Positions 23,061-35,357 of a stretch of DNA of 64,000 nucleotides are shown piece by piece; positions within the stretch are counted from its first letter, which is position 1, and the number at the start of each line of letters is the position of its first letter. Below the pieces are notes generated by a model. That model was not told where the DNA came from and did no database searches. It saw only the letters and a list, made by a program, of their open reading frames with translations. Source of the DNA: Anas platyrhynchos (Eukaryota; Chordata; Aves; Anseriformes; Anatidae); NCBI RefSeq assembly GCF_047663525.1, contig NC_092587.1, positions 47,204,501 to 47,268,500 of the forward strand, in the 5' to 3' direction. Position numbers and translations under genes: made by a program.

Positions 23061-26000
23061 CGGTTTGCAGTCAGTGTGCAGAGTCCTGTCAGCAGCAGGG
23101 GAAGTGTTGTGGGCTGTGCAGATGTGTGCGGCAGGCTGCGGGCTGTTGCATCTCTAACCCCAGCTGCAATGTTGAATGAGGTTTTAGTGAGAAGTTTCTT
23201 GTTTGTATCTGAAGGTCTCTTGTCACAGGAAAACAAACAAACAAACCCTACCTGGTGTATGCAGACAAATTGCTCTGGACTGCAGCTAAGAGACTTACCA
23301 AATATAACTCCTGTGACAAATTTTAGTTTGATCAGTGGCTTGTGCTAGCAGCTTGGCTTACTAGTGTATGCTTTTAAAGCAAAACCTTTAATCCTGGGTT
23401 AGCTTATAACCCTGTTTGTTTTCTTTATCTAACAAAAATAACCCTATTTCTAGTATAAGACAGAAATGGCAAGAGTAACCCCATGTGCTATGCATGAAGG
23501 TGGCACTGCGAAATCCCGTGTCACAGGGTGGGTTGGGTTGGGAGGGACCCTGAAGGATCACCCAGCTCCAACCCCCTGCCAGGGGCAGGGGCACCCCCCT
23601 CCCCCAGACCAGGTATACTCTGACATGCCTGGCAGTTGGCACGTGTACTTTAAACAGCGTAGTGAGAGAAGTGACAGTTGAAATGAGACTGATGTCTTTC
23701 GTAAGTTATAAATCATAGAGGTGTTCTCCTATTTCTGCACTTAGGCATGCAGAAGCATTAAGTGTTTATTTTCACTGGATTCTCAACAGTGATGTCTGAG
23801 CAGTTACCCAGATCATAGAGATTCCTATAATAAAGGTTTTCACCTTTTGCTGATTTTTTTCCCCAGTTTATTTTGTTTTTTATTATTATTATTTATTTTA
23901 TTTCTTATTTCTTAAATGTGGTTACTTTGGCTATTGCAAAATGTAAAATGTAAACTGTTAGAGCAGTATACAATCTAACTTCTCAAATGATAGATAACTT
24001 TGCTTTTTTTTTTTTTATTTGCTCAGTGTTCATGGGAAGTGTGACCTCGGGTGTGTTGCATAGTCATTTAAGGTAGGGCTAATTTAACCTAACTTTGTTG
24101 AAAAGCCGAGTGTCTAGCCCAAGGCTGTGACCGCATGAAGGTCTGAACTCCTGATGTGACAGTTCTCTGCTCCTGAAAGGAGAGAGGCGTGCTCCTCCTT
24201 CCGCCACCTTATTTGTCTCCTTGTTTCTTTGTGCAAGCCAGTACCAGCTGCCTACTTTCACTGATTCTGTGGCTTCTTGGGTTTTTCCTTATGCTGGAAT
24301 GACTCACTGGCCTCACCAGAAAAAGAAACTATTGAGTGTTTTCTGCTCGTTTAACTATTGGCTTCTTGAGTTAAAGCAGTTCATAGAAGGGTCTGATGAA
24401 TGGCAGTTCCAGGAATAAGGATGAAGGAGGGAGGAAGGCAACCTCTCATTCCTGGTGACAGGGAGCTGTCAAGTGGGTTACGGTTTCTTGTTAGCTCCTT
24501 ATCTGCTCCGACTCCACAGACCCTTAAGCAGAGCAGTAGTGTCTGGAATCACTTGTGTGAGGCTCTGCTGCCTTTGAGTGTCTCACTTATTCTTCCAGAC
24601 AAATAGCTTATTGTTCCACGAGATGTGGCAGCAGTCGTTGCAAAACTACATTCAGAGTATCATCTAATTTAACTGTTCAATGTTCAACCGTGGTAAATTT
24701 ATGTGTTAGCATGGTCAGAGGACACAAAGAAGAGCCGTGAGTGAGTTGTCACCCAGGCTGGTGCGTGCTGGAGTCCTGGAGTTGGGCTATGCCAGGGAAG
24801 TGAGAAGGAGGCTGTGGTGGTCAGAAATTATGGTGACGTCTTCATGTTTTTCTCTAAATGCAAGTTTTCTCACAATTTTAAGTGCTTGTAGAAAACAAAA
24901 TTTAAAATAATGTAGCTCAAAAATCTTGTGAAAGAAAAGTCCTTTCATGATGTGTAGATATAAAGGAGAGAGATGTGAAGTACGTATTTAAAAAGTGTTT
25001 CTTTGCGTGTGAAAATAGCTCTTTGGAGGAGAAAGGCAGAACAAAGGTGACTCTTGGAAATGTAGTCGAGTTACTTCACTTGACTGGATATTCTACCAAA
25101 AATATTAACCAATATCAATATATAGATATATGTATATTATGTAATTTCAGGTATTAAGTGTGCAAAACCTGGGCTTCAGGACTTTGTACCAATACCTTTC
25201 CTTGTGTACCTGCACAAAATGATGTTAAGATTGCATAGTATGGATTCGGGGCAGTTGATACAAGTTTGCAGCTTTGTAAATTTACCAAGTTTTATGTTAT
25301 GTTATAGGTGGAGAATTAATTTTAGATATGCTGGGGTTTTAGTTTCTTTCAAGCATGTTTTATGGTTCTCTACCTTTTTTGAACAGGTGTACAAGGGAAG
25401 GAGTTTTAACTAGTGTTCCTGTAAAGTATTACTTAAAAAAAAAAAAAAAAAGTGTAGTCCTGCATAATCTTGAAGAATATTTTAGGTCTAATAATTGACT
25501 ATGAGAAAGTGCCACTAGTACAGAAGAGATTCATGTTAGTAGGGTACTTACTCTATAGGGCCAAGACAATGGTGAGTGTTTGCAGCTCTGTGAGGACTTG
25601 TTTTGTTTTTGAGGGAAAAAAAAAAAAAGAAAGCTATTTTATTTAATTTTATTGTAAGAAAGTGTGTAGGCTAAATATCACAAGTTGCTGTCAATGATTT
25701 CAAGGAGGGAGGTCTTACAAAGTAATTGCATTTCTGGTACTGTAGATTCTATCACTGGGAATGTAAATCCTGAAGTTTGCCACTAGATGTCCCTGCAAGC
25801 CTAAATAGTTTTGCTTCCTTAACTACATATTGCTTAGGTTTTTGAATGTGTGAAACGGATTTGTAAGCCACATTTTTACCTCCTTCTGTCCTTTTTTCTT
25901 TTATGTGAGATCTTTAGGCAGATGCGCACACAACTGTGTTTTGCTTTATAATCTGTGGACTTTCTGATAGTAGCCAAAGCTGTGAGGAGAGGATGCATTT

Positions 26001-27464
26001 CCCACCTTCAGCAGCTTGGGGCTGAAATTACAAACAGTTGCATTTCCATTTTTTTCTTTTTTTTTTTTTGTTGATCATAATGTTGCTTCAGAAGCATCTC
26101 CTTCTCCTTATCCTCTCAGCAAATTTGAGTAAAGCAGGATAAAAGAAATGGCTATTGCCACCTTGCCTGTGCTGGTATTGGGACACTTTCCTCTCACCTT
26201 TTCCCCATCCTAGTAGTGGAGGAAGAAAATGGGCACTAAATGTGCCGTGCTTATTTATCTATATGGAAGATAATTTTCATCTCGCTTGTAGCTCAGGGTT
26301 TATAGAATTAAATAGTGAGTGCTTAAGGTAGGCCCATGAGAGATGTTAAGAGTGGAATACTAGAAAGCGTTACGTATTCAGCTGTGCTCGAGAAGGAGGC
26401 TAGCTAGTTGCAGTGATGCTGGAGATTTAACTTTTTTTTGCATACCACTGCAAATACAGAGTTTTTAGGCACCAGTCCAGTACTGCCGAAAGCCCAAAAT
26501 GTCAGGGTAGCTGGTTTCAAAGCTTTATAACTTCCCTAAAATTCAGTTGCAGTCCTCCCTCCCCCAGATCCTTTAGAAGCACCAGCAATAACCAGTCTCA
26601 GGCAGTGCCTGGTTTCTAATATCGAGAAGAACCGATGGGGCGCATGTTATAATACTTCCTCATTTCTCAGCATCTGGCAATCTGCAGCTTTCTCACACCC
26701 ATCCGAGATTGTCACATTTAGCAAAACTCTTGCTGGAAAGGTCACACGAAACCACCAGAAAAACTTCAAAAACTAGAAGTGACACGTATCACTGATACGT
26801 TTCAGAGGTGAGCTTTGGACAATCTGGAAGATACCAGCCTGTTAAGTCGTAACTCTTCCAGAAGTGGCCTGATAGGAGCTCACCAGTGAGCATCATCTCC
26901 TGTTTGGGGTGATGTGATGGTGTGTGGAACAGTGCATCATGTTAGGATAGTGCGACAGACTGTGATACAAACAGCTTTTACTACTTCGTATCTGATGTCT
27001 GTGACCCCTGCTTGAATCCTAGTTAACAGGGCATAATTAACATCATGGTTTGATTCTCAGTGTGCAGTGCAAGTAAAAATAACATTTTGTGTGGCCTGGT
27101 GGTTAAAGATGCTTGTTTTGTATTGGCTCAAATAATCTCCAGATTTAACTTTATTCTGTGTCTCTACGACAGCTAGACAGCTAGTACATCTCAGGGCAGG
27201 TAGAACGAGCAGAGAAGAGTGGCCCTTTCAGTAGGGGATTTCTAACGTGAGCTACAGCCAAGCTAGGATTCTTCTGTATTGAAAGCAAAAGTAGCACGTG
27301 AAGTCTTTGAAGTGTGAATGTACTTGATTGCTAACTACACGGGTTTGTATTTCTGTCAGGTGACCTGATCTCCTGGGATGTCAGCTGAAAAGGTGCACGG
27401 CGATGTAGATTTGTAATAAGTTCATTTTTTTTATTTTTTTGTCCTCTCAATACCCATCGTGAAG
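22875..27464 (+). other. CEP83: CEP83 5' intron(s)
   Basis: Sequence between the putative noncoding first exon and the first coding exon. It may contain further noncoding exons that cannot be recognised. It holds a small CR1 3' fragment (23523-23612), T-rich and A-rich runs (23870-23915, 25436-25451, 25616-25628, 26048-26069), and otherwise nothing identifiable. It ends in a T-rich tract before the acceptor. Confidence 0.6.
23523..23612 (-). mobile_element. CR1 3'-end remnant
   Basis: About 90 bp reading CACAGGGTGGGTTGGGTTGG, then CACCCAGCTCCAACCCCCTG on the plus strand, the complement of the terminal CR1 3' region. It stops after CCCAGACCAGGTAT, so it is a very short 5'-truncated copy or remnant. 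Confidence 0.85.
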
Positions 27465-27476
27465 AGTCACCATAAA

Positions 27477-27622
27477 ATGGATGCTTTGGGTAGTCTTCCT
27501 CCCATGGCTGGGAGTGGTGATGTGGCTAATTCACAAGAATTACAAAAACTTCTGATTGATGAAAAAATGCGATGTGAGCACCATAAAGCAAATTATCAAA
27601 CTCTAAAGGCAGAACACATAAG
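27477..27622 (+). CDS. CEP83: CEP83 coding exon 1 (start codon)
   Basis: 146 coding nt, residues 1-48 plus two bases. The start ATG at 27477 sits in a good context (A at -3, G at +4) and the protein starts MDALGSLPPMAGSGDV, aligning with the start region of mammalian CEP83 (MDTFPNNFPPGG). The open frame upstream to 27459 crosses the splice acceptor (AG at 27463-27464 or 27465-27466), so it is not used as a start. The exon ends KAEHI plus AG, donor GTACAG at 27623. If an upstream exon supplies another ATG, the protein would be slightly longer. Confidence 0.88.
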
Positions 27623-27966
27623 GTACAGTATTTTAAACAGGTTTCTTCATTAGAGCTGTTAAAAGATGAAGCAAAATCTTAGGTAGAAGGGAGTTTGTGT
27701 GTGTTAGCTGTTTGTGTATTTAAGGACATATTTCAGTATTGTTCACTTCAGAAAAACACAATTCAAAATACCTTAAGATATTGTAGGTGAGGTTTCTGAA
27801 GTACATTATATGTTTGTAAATATGGGATAAGTTTTCAATATGTTACAGGATGAAGGTATTAACTTCTTAGTTTTAATTGATATTCTTATTTTTGCATCTG
27901 AAGATGAGGTTTCTGAGCTTAAATTTATTTTAGATTTACTCTCCAAATGAATATTTTAACTTACAG

Positions 27967-28117
27967 GTTACAGGAGGAATATACAAAATTACAAGATGAA
28001 CTGAAGCGGTTGTTAGTTGAAAAGCAGACTGTACATGAAAAATTCCAGTTTCTCCTTGCTGAATATAGAGAGGAGTTGTTGGGTAAAACACAAGAGTTGG
28101 AAAGACTGAAGACGCAG
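27967..28117 (+). CDS. CEP83: CEP83 coding exon 2
   Basis: 151 nt, to residue 99. It completes a split Arg codon, then LQEEYTKLQDELKRLLVEKQ and ends ERLKTQ. Acceptor TTACAG at 27961-27966, donor CAG/GTGAGG at 28117/28118. Heptad-patterned coiled coil. Confidence 0.95.
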
Positions 28118-28882
28118 GTGAGGCAATTTACTAGTAGAGTTTAATATGTATTTCAGTCCTGGAACAGGGCCATGTTTATGTTTCTGTAACAGGCATACAT
28201 TTGTCTTGAATCTATTTCAGCTATCTTGAAACCGCCCCATCTGAGGAATGTTTCTTCCTTAGAGTGACTGACTATAGGATGAAATTGTTTTGTTTAATTA
28301 AATATTCTAAATTCTGCTAGGTACTACATTAATAGTAAGATCCTCAGTCTCTGTCCATGCATGTTCTGTTCCTGCTATGGGGAAAATCGTCTGCCCTGTT
28401 GGATAACTTAGATGCCTTTTAGCATAAGTGGTTACAGAAGTAGGTGTTTGTTTCTCTTCATGGTGGCAACTTTCTTCATCCTAAAAAGGAAACAAACAAA
28501 AAAAAACTACCAAAAACATTTAAGATCATTTGGATGACATTTTCTATAATTGCTTGTTTCCCTAAACTAATGCAGGACGTAGCTCTTAGGAAACAAACAC
28601 AGCATCTAACAAAGGATCCCCAGACACTGATTGACATTTGTATTGCTTCTACCAGTGAATGCTGACATTTTAAATGTCAACATTATTATCTTCCCAGAAT
28701 ATTTTTAGATCATTAATATCACATTTCTTCTGTAGCTACCATTGAAAAATTCTTTAGAAAAACAGAAAATAAAACGGAATTCTTAAAGCCATGCTTGAAA
28801 TACTTTATTCCTGGATATTTGGCCTGTCACAATGTAAATAAATGAATAAGACTGGTTATTTATGATACCTTTCTGTCTTAAG

Positions 28883-28975
28883 GTCCTAACTCCTCAGAAG
28901 TTAGAGCTGTTAAAAGCACAAATACAGCAGGAATTGGAATCTCCTATGACAGAACGTTATCGGAAACTAGAAAAT
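28883..28975 (+). CDS. CEP83: CEP83 coding exon 3
   Basis: 93 nt, residues 100-130, phase 0 at both ends: [20 protein letters not shown] to RKLEN. Acceptor CTTAAG at 28877-28882, donor GTAAGT at 28976. Because it is symmetric it could be skipped without a frameshift. Confidence 0.95.
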
Positions 28976-29275
28976 GTAAGTATAGAGTATTTAGTAGTAT
29001 TTTATTTCATTTAGAGTAGTGATGACCAGTTTGTAATTGTTTCTAAAAACCTTAGGAAATTAAAACTGAAGGGGGAGCAAAATAGGACTTCCCTTTGGCT
29101 GGCTGGTACTGTTTGCTACTGTTGCCTGAGGTAGTGGAGGTTGAAACCCTAGAAAAGGGAGAGGGAGGGATTCATGTCTACAAATGAAACTTTTGAAGTG
29201 ACAGGAGCATTGCATGGATGTTTGAGAGAAATAAAACTGAAAACTTTGGACTGATTTATTTTTTGTCTCACTCAG

Positions 29276-29407
29276 GAAGTGGAAAAATACAGAACAGAAT
29301 ATAACAAACTTCGTTATGAACATACTTTTCTGAAGTCAGAATTTGAACATCAAAAGGAAGAACACGCACGTGTTTTAGAAGAGAAGAAAATAAAGTATGA
29401 GGCAGAG
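29276..29407 (+). CDS. CEP83: CEP83 coding exon 4
   Basis: 132 nt, residues 131-174, phase 0 at both ends. It encodes [20 protein letters not shown] and [20 protein letters not shown], the best-conserved part of the N-terminal half. Acceptor CTCAG at 29271-29275, donor GTACAT at 29408. Confidence 0.95.
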
Positions 29408-29739
29408 GTACATGGATTGTTATGTTAGTTTAAATTGTATCTGATGACAAAACCACTTGAGGGGTTATCAGTTTGACATCGTTTCATAATGTAATATTTG
29501 TTTCTGATCTTGTAATTCTCAAAACGCTTTAATGACTTAACCCTAAGGCTGTCTCTGTAGGTTTGTTTGGTGATGTGTTGCAATATCATTTGTGCTATTA
29601 TAAGTTAGAGTAGACTTGCCTTCTGATAAGTAAAGCTACTGGCTGTCATTTAAATGCTTCTTTAAAATCATATTTTTGATAGAATTTGAGACATGAAATT
29701 AATAAGTTATGAGCAAGTGATAGAAACTTAAATTTTTAA

Positions 29740-30922
29740 ATTGAGGAAGTCAGGCAAAAACACCAGGAGGCCTGCATGGTTGAACAAAGGAGCTTCTGGC
29801 CAAACTCAAGCAGAAAATGGGAGACCTGGTTACCCAGAGTATGGTGAAGGCTGAGGTACACGATGACTCTTTTGTCTCTGTTTTCACTGGCAAGAGCTCT
29901 AGGCACACAGCTTAAGTCCCAGAAGGCAAAGGAAGGAACTGGAAGAATGAAGAACCACTCACTGTAGGAGAAGCTCAGGTTTGGGACCATCTAAGGAACC
30001 TGAAGGTGCACAAGTCCATGGGACCTGATGAGATGAATCCCCAAGTCCTGAGGGAACTGGCGGATGAAGTTGCTAAGCCACTGTCCATCATATTTGAGAA
30101 GTTGTGGCAGTCTGAAGTTCCCACTGGCTGGGAGAGGGGAAACATAACCCCCATTTTTAAAAAGGGAAAAAGGAAGGAGGACCCAGGGAACAACAAGCCA
30201 TTCAGTCTTACCTCTGTGCTTTGCAAGATCATGGAGCAGATCCTCCAGGAAACTATGTTAAGGCACATGGAAAAGAAGGAGGTGACTGGTGACAGCCAAC
30301 ACGGCTTCCCCAAGGGCAGATCATGCCTGACGGATTTGGTGGCCTTCTAAGATGGGGTTACAGCACTGGTGGATAGAGGAATAGCAACTGATGTCATCTA
30401 CCTGGGCTTGCACCCTTCTACCTCACGCTCCTGAGACACCACCTGCGGTGCTGCATTCAGCTCTGGGCCCCCAGCACAAGGACGTGGAGCTGTTAGAATG
30501 AGTCCAGAGGAGGGCCACGAGGCTGATCAGAGGGCTGGAGCACCTCTCCTGTGGGGACAGGCTGAGGGAGTTGGGGTTGTTCAGCCTGGAGAAGAGAAGG
30601 CCCTGGGGAGACCTGACGGCGGCCTGCCAGTGTCTAAAGGGGGCCTGCAGGAAAGATGGGGAGGTGTCAGGGAGTGGAGTGATAGGACATGGAGTAACAG
30701 TTATAAACTAAAAGAGGGGAGATTTAGATTAGATCTAAGGAAGAAAGTCTTCCCATAGAGGGTAGTGAGGCCCTGGCACAGACTGCGCAGATAAGCTGTG
30801 GCTGCCCCATCCCTGGAGGTGCTCAAGGCCAGGCTGCATAGGGCTTTGGGTAGCCTGGGCTGGTGGGAGGTGTCCCTGATTATCTTTAAGGTCCTTTCCA
30901 ACCCAAAGCATTCTATGATTAT
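29740..30922 (+). mobile_element. CR1 LINE with internal deletion, sense in CEP83 intron
   Basis: Starts inside ORF2, with translation resembling CR1 around VFTGKSSRHTA. It continues through the N-terminal reverse transcriptase: [36 protein letters not shown], then [16 protein letters not shown] (open frame 30006-30350). Near 30400-30420 it jumps directly to the C-terminal/3' region (TGCATTCAGCTCTGGGCCCC), so the catalytic YxDD part of the polymerase is missing. The 3' end is the typical CCAACCCAAAGCATTCTATG at 30899-30918 with terminal ATTCTATGATTAT. Stop codons interrupt the frame; it is inactive. Confidence 0.93.
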
Positions 30923-31909
30923 ATCCATGGCAACTGATCATAAAAGAAGGAAAGAGAATATACTGTTGACAGGACAAGGATACAATTTGAAACTATGTGG
31001 GATCAGGACAGTGATTGTTGAAAGGATACTAAAAACTTTTTGGTATCTTTATTTCAGTTGTGTTAACTCTTGAATAAATAATCCATAACTTTTTTGTTTC
31101 AGAACTGAACTTTGAAAGGCGTAGCTAAATAAATTGCCAGTTTATGTGTTTTAAATATATGCAGCTGTGTAAATGAGTGTTGCATATGTGATTTGCATAT
31201 TCATTTAAGTATTTGTCTGGGAGTATATCACAAGATGCTAGATTTGAATGTATTAGTCCCAACATGAGGTACAAATCAAGGGCAATCACTGCTTTCAAAT
31301 CAGTCCAAATTCACAAATGTGGTGCATCAAAAACAGAACGCTTGTCCTTCACAGAGCTAACCCACCGTGCTGCTTTATAGCCTGCCTCTCTTGTGGGCTT
31401 GCTGGCTTTGTGCTAGTCCTGCTGCAAACCAGCATGCTTAGAGAACGTGGAATTACCTGGATGGAGCCCAGGGCACAATGTAATCTAGTTTCACTTATTT
31501 AGAATCCTTTTAACCTCCCCTGCCATTTAATGCAAGGGTACTACAGAAACATCCTAATTCCTAAATGCTGGCTTGAACATGTCATGCAGTAACTCTTTGA
31601 TCTGTTCATAAAAGGGATTGTGTGGGTATATGCTGCAGAATTTGGCATTGTTCCATAGAAATCACTGATTAAATTCATAAAAACAGTGCAGAGTTGGGAA
31701 AGTGGTCTCCAAATATGGAGAGAACTCTTTTGCACCTTACTTTCTTACTCATTTGCCCCCAGTCTGCACAGAACATTCTGTCACTGTAACTTAGTTTGAA
31801 ACTCTGGGATCTATATATTTATAGTGTTTGCTAGTTAGATTCTCAAGATTAGTTCATACCTATCACACTGCCTCGGGAACTTGCTTTGTTTTCTGTCTGA
31901 CAGGGATGG

Positions 31910-33035
31910 TTCACATTGACTATCTTGAATTCTGGGCACAGTACACCAGGTGTGGTCTTAAAACTGCTGGAAGGATGCAGAAGATCACTTTTAGGGACCT
32001 GCTGGCTATTCTTTTCATAGAATCATTAAGGTTGGAAAAGACCTCCCAGATCATCTGGTCCAACCATCCCCCTACCACCAGTGTCACCCACTAAACCATG
32101 TCCCTAAGCACCACGTACAACCTTGAACACCCCCAGGGATGGTGATTTTGTTAGTCTCCAGGAATCAGTTGGTTGTCTTTGCTGCAGGGGTGCTCTGCTG
32201 CCTAATACTGCAACTGCCCACAAGGACACCCAGCTGCCTTCCTGTGGAGCTGCTTCCTAGGTAGCTGCCCCCAGCCTGTGCAGCTGCAGTGGGTTACTCC
32301 ACCCCAGATGCGTTGCTGTGTACTTGCTCTTGTTGAACTTGAGGTTCCAGTCAGCACATTTCTTCAGTCAGAGGAGCAGTTCTTTCAAGCATATTGACCA
32401 TTCCCCTGAGTTCAGTGTCACCCACAAGCTCGCTGAACGTGCACTCCTGTCATCCAGGTCATTGATAAGGACATCAATCAGTATGGGACCCTATACTGAC
32501 CCCAGAAAGGTTCCATCAGTTACAGGTAGTCAGCTGAACTTTGCATCACTAATCACCACACCTTAAGCCATCCAGTTTTCCGCCCAATGCATCATGTGTT
32601 TATTCAGCCCATATCTCACCAATTTGGTGAGAGAGGGAAGATTATGGGAGATTGCATGAAAAGCCTTGCTAAAATCAATTTTTTACAAGATCTACTTTGC
32701 TCTCCTTTTCTGCAATGCCAGTCCTAGAAAGAAGTAAGCTGAGCAAGTTTTGACCTTGATAAACCCTGCTTCCCATTGTCTTGTCTTTCATGTGTTTAAA
32801 AATCAATGTTAAGAAGATTTGTTCCACAGCCTTCCCAGAGGCTGATGTGAAGTTGATTGTCCTATAGTTACCTGGGTCCTCCTTCTTGACCCTTTTGCCC
32901 TTGATGAAGGGTGTGCTATCTGCCTCTTCCCAGTCTTCCAGAGCCTACTTGGGTTGCCATGACCTCTCAAAGATGAGAATGGCCTTGCGATGATATGAGC
33001 AAGTTCATTCAAAGTGCTTGGGGGCATTCCAAGGA
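31910..33035 (-). mobile_element. degraded CR1 LINE copy with a nested CR1 insertion
   Basis: The outer copy reads on the plus strand GGGCACAGTACACCAGGTGT at 31936-31955 and resumes after 32150. It then carries complements of CR1 ORF2 blocks: CTTGTTGAACTTGAGGTTCC (32329-32348), CATATTGACCATTCCCCTGA (32390-32409), ACCTGGGTCCTCCTTCTTGA near 32871-32890. Its minus-strand ORF remnant has LNELAHIIARPFSSLRG. It is much more diverged than the other copies and therefore older. Confidence 0.85.
32016..32150 (-). mobile_element. nested CR1-Y-like 3' end inside an older CR1
   Basis: Begins CATAGAATCATTAAGGTTGG, the complement of a CR1 terminal 3' end, and continues with TCATCTGGTCCAACCATCCC and CACTAAACCATGTCCCTAAG up to the GGGATGGTGA at 32137-32146. 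Sequence on both sides belongs to one older CR1 ORF2, so this is a later, 5'-truncated insertion in the same orientation. Confidence 0.8.
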
Positions 33036-33350
33036 CTAATGTGTTTCCAGTGCATTAAGGATCCCTAACTTTTTTTTCCTCTACTCTGAGTACTGCTTTA
33101 CTTCCACAGATTGCTAGGTGGTTCACGGACATCTGAGGACAAGCCTTATCAGTGAAAATTAAAGCCAAAAAAGGTGCTGACTACTGGGACTGTTGATTGT
33201 CCTATTTTGAGAGAATACAAATGCAAATATAATTTCATAATTTTTAAATGTGCACTGCTGCACTTTCCTGAATTGTCAATCATTGTATTTGTTGCTGTCT
33301 GACACGTAATCAATATAAAGGCTGTTCTTTTTCCAATTAACAACGATCAG

Positions 33351-33602
33351 ATTGCAAGGCTGGAGAAAGATAAAGAAGAACTCCATAATCAGCTGCTGAG
33401 TGTTGATCCCACGAGGGACAGTAAGCGTGTGGAGGTACTCTCCAGAGAAAAGGCACAATTGTATCAGAAATTAAAAGGCTTAGAGGCAGAAGTAGCAGAA
33501 CTAAGAGCTGAAAGAGACAACTGTGGTGCACAAGCAGAAAGTGTTCAAAGAATACAAGTCCGACAGTTAGCTGAGATGCAGTCTCTGACAAGGTCTCTAG
33601 AG
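33351..33602 (+). CDS. CEP83: CEP83 coding exon 5
   Basis: 252 nt, the largest CEP83 exon, residues 175-258, symmetric phase 0. It encodes [20 protein letters not shown], then [20 protein letters not shown] and [18 protein letters not shown]. Acceptor GATCAG at 33345-33350, donor GTAAGA at 33603. Confidence 0.95.
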
Positions 33603-34756
33603 GTAAGATTATTATTGTTTTTTATTTTTTAATTTTGTCTCCTTGTAGAGAGGAGTGAGAATAACACTTAACCTAATAGAACTGTCACTGAGGTCACTGA
33701 TAATTTTGCTATTGAATCCACAATTTGAATTTGTAAATTTCAGATTTAAAAATAAGGTGCAAGTACATTGCAGTCTTACTACCAATTTAGCTTCGGAAAG
33801 GTGGAGAGCTTACCTGAGAGATTTTAATTGATTTTCCGTCTAAACATTTTAGTAATACCATGTACGCAGCCAAAAAGGTGTTCAAGTCAGCACTTGTCAT
33901 TTAGTTGGAGTTAGAAACTGGTGACAAGATGTTAATAATCTGCTACAGTAAATTTTCAACTTTTAAAAATTCCTTTTGTTTTTAATTTATCTACCTGTGT
34001 CTCTCTATTCTTCAACATATTACCATAATTATTTGGTTCTCAGCTTTTGCTTGCCCTTTGAAGAACCTTTGGTATTTCTGAACAGTTATATTTGATGGGA
34101 TTCCTCTGCATTCCTCGTCTATGGTCTTCAGGTCTTGCTACCTGTCTAGGTAGTGAGTCTTTCTGTGTAGACTTCTTGGACAGCTGCAACATACAGATGC
34201 ATGGTTCATTTTCCTTTTTACTTTATAAGTGCTATATGCACTTGTAACAAAATGCAGTGAATCTCTGTCAAGTACTCTGATTCCAACTTAAAAAGCGTCA
34301 CGATATTCTTCATTTAGAAAACTTTAAAAGACCCTGCCAGAAATAGGAAATTTAGCTTGGAAAAAGTAAGGTGAAATCCTAGGTTATACTGCCTTTTTGA
34401 TACTTTAGTAAATCTCATGGTCTTGAGCCTATAATACTTACACACTGGTGATACCGGTGTTTAGAGCCGAACAGGAATTTATGGGTAGGAATATGTGCTG
34501 CTTCCTAACTAAGCTCTGCCTTTTCAAGTAGGATTGACAGTGTGTGTGATTCTGTGCATGCAGTGTTAATAAAAGCTTTTGTTACTTCTGAGTAAAGTAC
34601 AAAACCACGTGCTGTTGACCAGAAGTTAAATATTTTTAGGTATAATTATTATAAAAGGTCATTAATATCTTGAAGCCCAGATCAACGGAAACATGCAGGT
34701 GAGTAGCTAGAAACAGCCTTGCTCCAAAAATGTAACAAACACCTCCTTTATTCAAG

Positions 34757-34888
34757 GCAGAAAAGAAGTCAGCTGAACAACAGATTGATCGAGTTGAGAA
34801 AGAATTGCAGATGAGTCATGAACAAAACATTCTTTTAACTAGCAAACTTCACAAATCTGAAAGAGAAGTCAATTCCTTAACTGCTAAA
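34757..34888 (+). CDS. CEP83: CEP83 coding exon 6
   Basis: 132 nt, residues 259-302, symmetric phase 0: AEKKSAEQQIDRVEKELQMS to REVNSLTAK. Acceptor TTCAAG at 34751-34756, donor GTAAGT at 34889. Confidence 0.95.
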
Positions 34889-35236
34889 GTAAGTGCTATT
34901 ATGATATTCTAAATATACATTTTTCATATCATGTTTAAGTTTCTGTTCATATTTTACATTAAGAATAAAATGACAACATTTTTCTTCAGTGACTTAAAAT
35001 AGGCTTGGAATTTTTTTTCCCCAATTTCACTTGGAAAATATAGAATGTGACTTCACAGGAAAAACTTGATCTCTAGGAACATCTCTAAAGATTGAGGTTA
35101 CACTTTTTTAATTTTATATTCTAGGTCTTTTCTCTAAACATAACAGTGCTCAAAGAGGTGTCTTCAGGTTTTTAATACTCATGAAGATAGCCAGACTTCT
35201 TCGACTGCAAAAAAGAATTTCTAACCCATGAAAAGT

Positions 35237-35258
35237 TTTATTTATTTATTTATTTTTA
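35237..35258. repeat. (TTTA)n microsatellite
   Basis: About five TTTA units in tandem within the CEP83 intron. Confidence 0.9.
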
Positions 35259-35333
35259 TATCCTGTGTAAAGTGCAACGGAGCTCTAAATAGATGCTATT
35301 TTCCTTTCTTTAAGTTGAGGTATGGCTTGTTGA

Positions 35334-35357
35334 TTTAATTAATTAATTAATTAATTT
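35334..35357. repeat. (TTAA)n microsatellite
   Basis: About six TTAA units in tandem, a fully self-complementary repeat. Confidence 0.9.

Larger units (their letters stand above)
29408..33350 (+). other. CEP83: CEP83 intron carrying two CR1 insertions
   Basis: Nearly 4 kb between coding exons 4 and 5 (AG at 33349-33350). More than half of it is CR1: one sense copy (29740-30922) and one antisense composite (31910-33035). The remainder shows nothing recognisable. Confidence 0.85.

Noticed and set aside
22553..23236. Long open frames on both strands in the CpG island (227 aa minus, 141 aa plus)
   Set aside because: Rich in Pro/Arg/Gly/Ala with stops rare because of GC composition; overlapping frames on both strands and no domain.
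27459..27476. Upstream GTG-initiated extension of CEP83
   Set aside because: The frame crosses the splice acceptor; the ATG at 27477 has good context and matches the family N-terminus.
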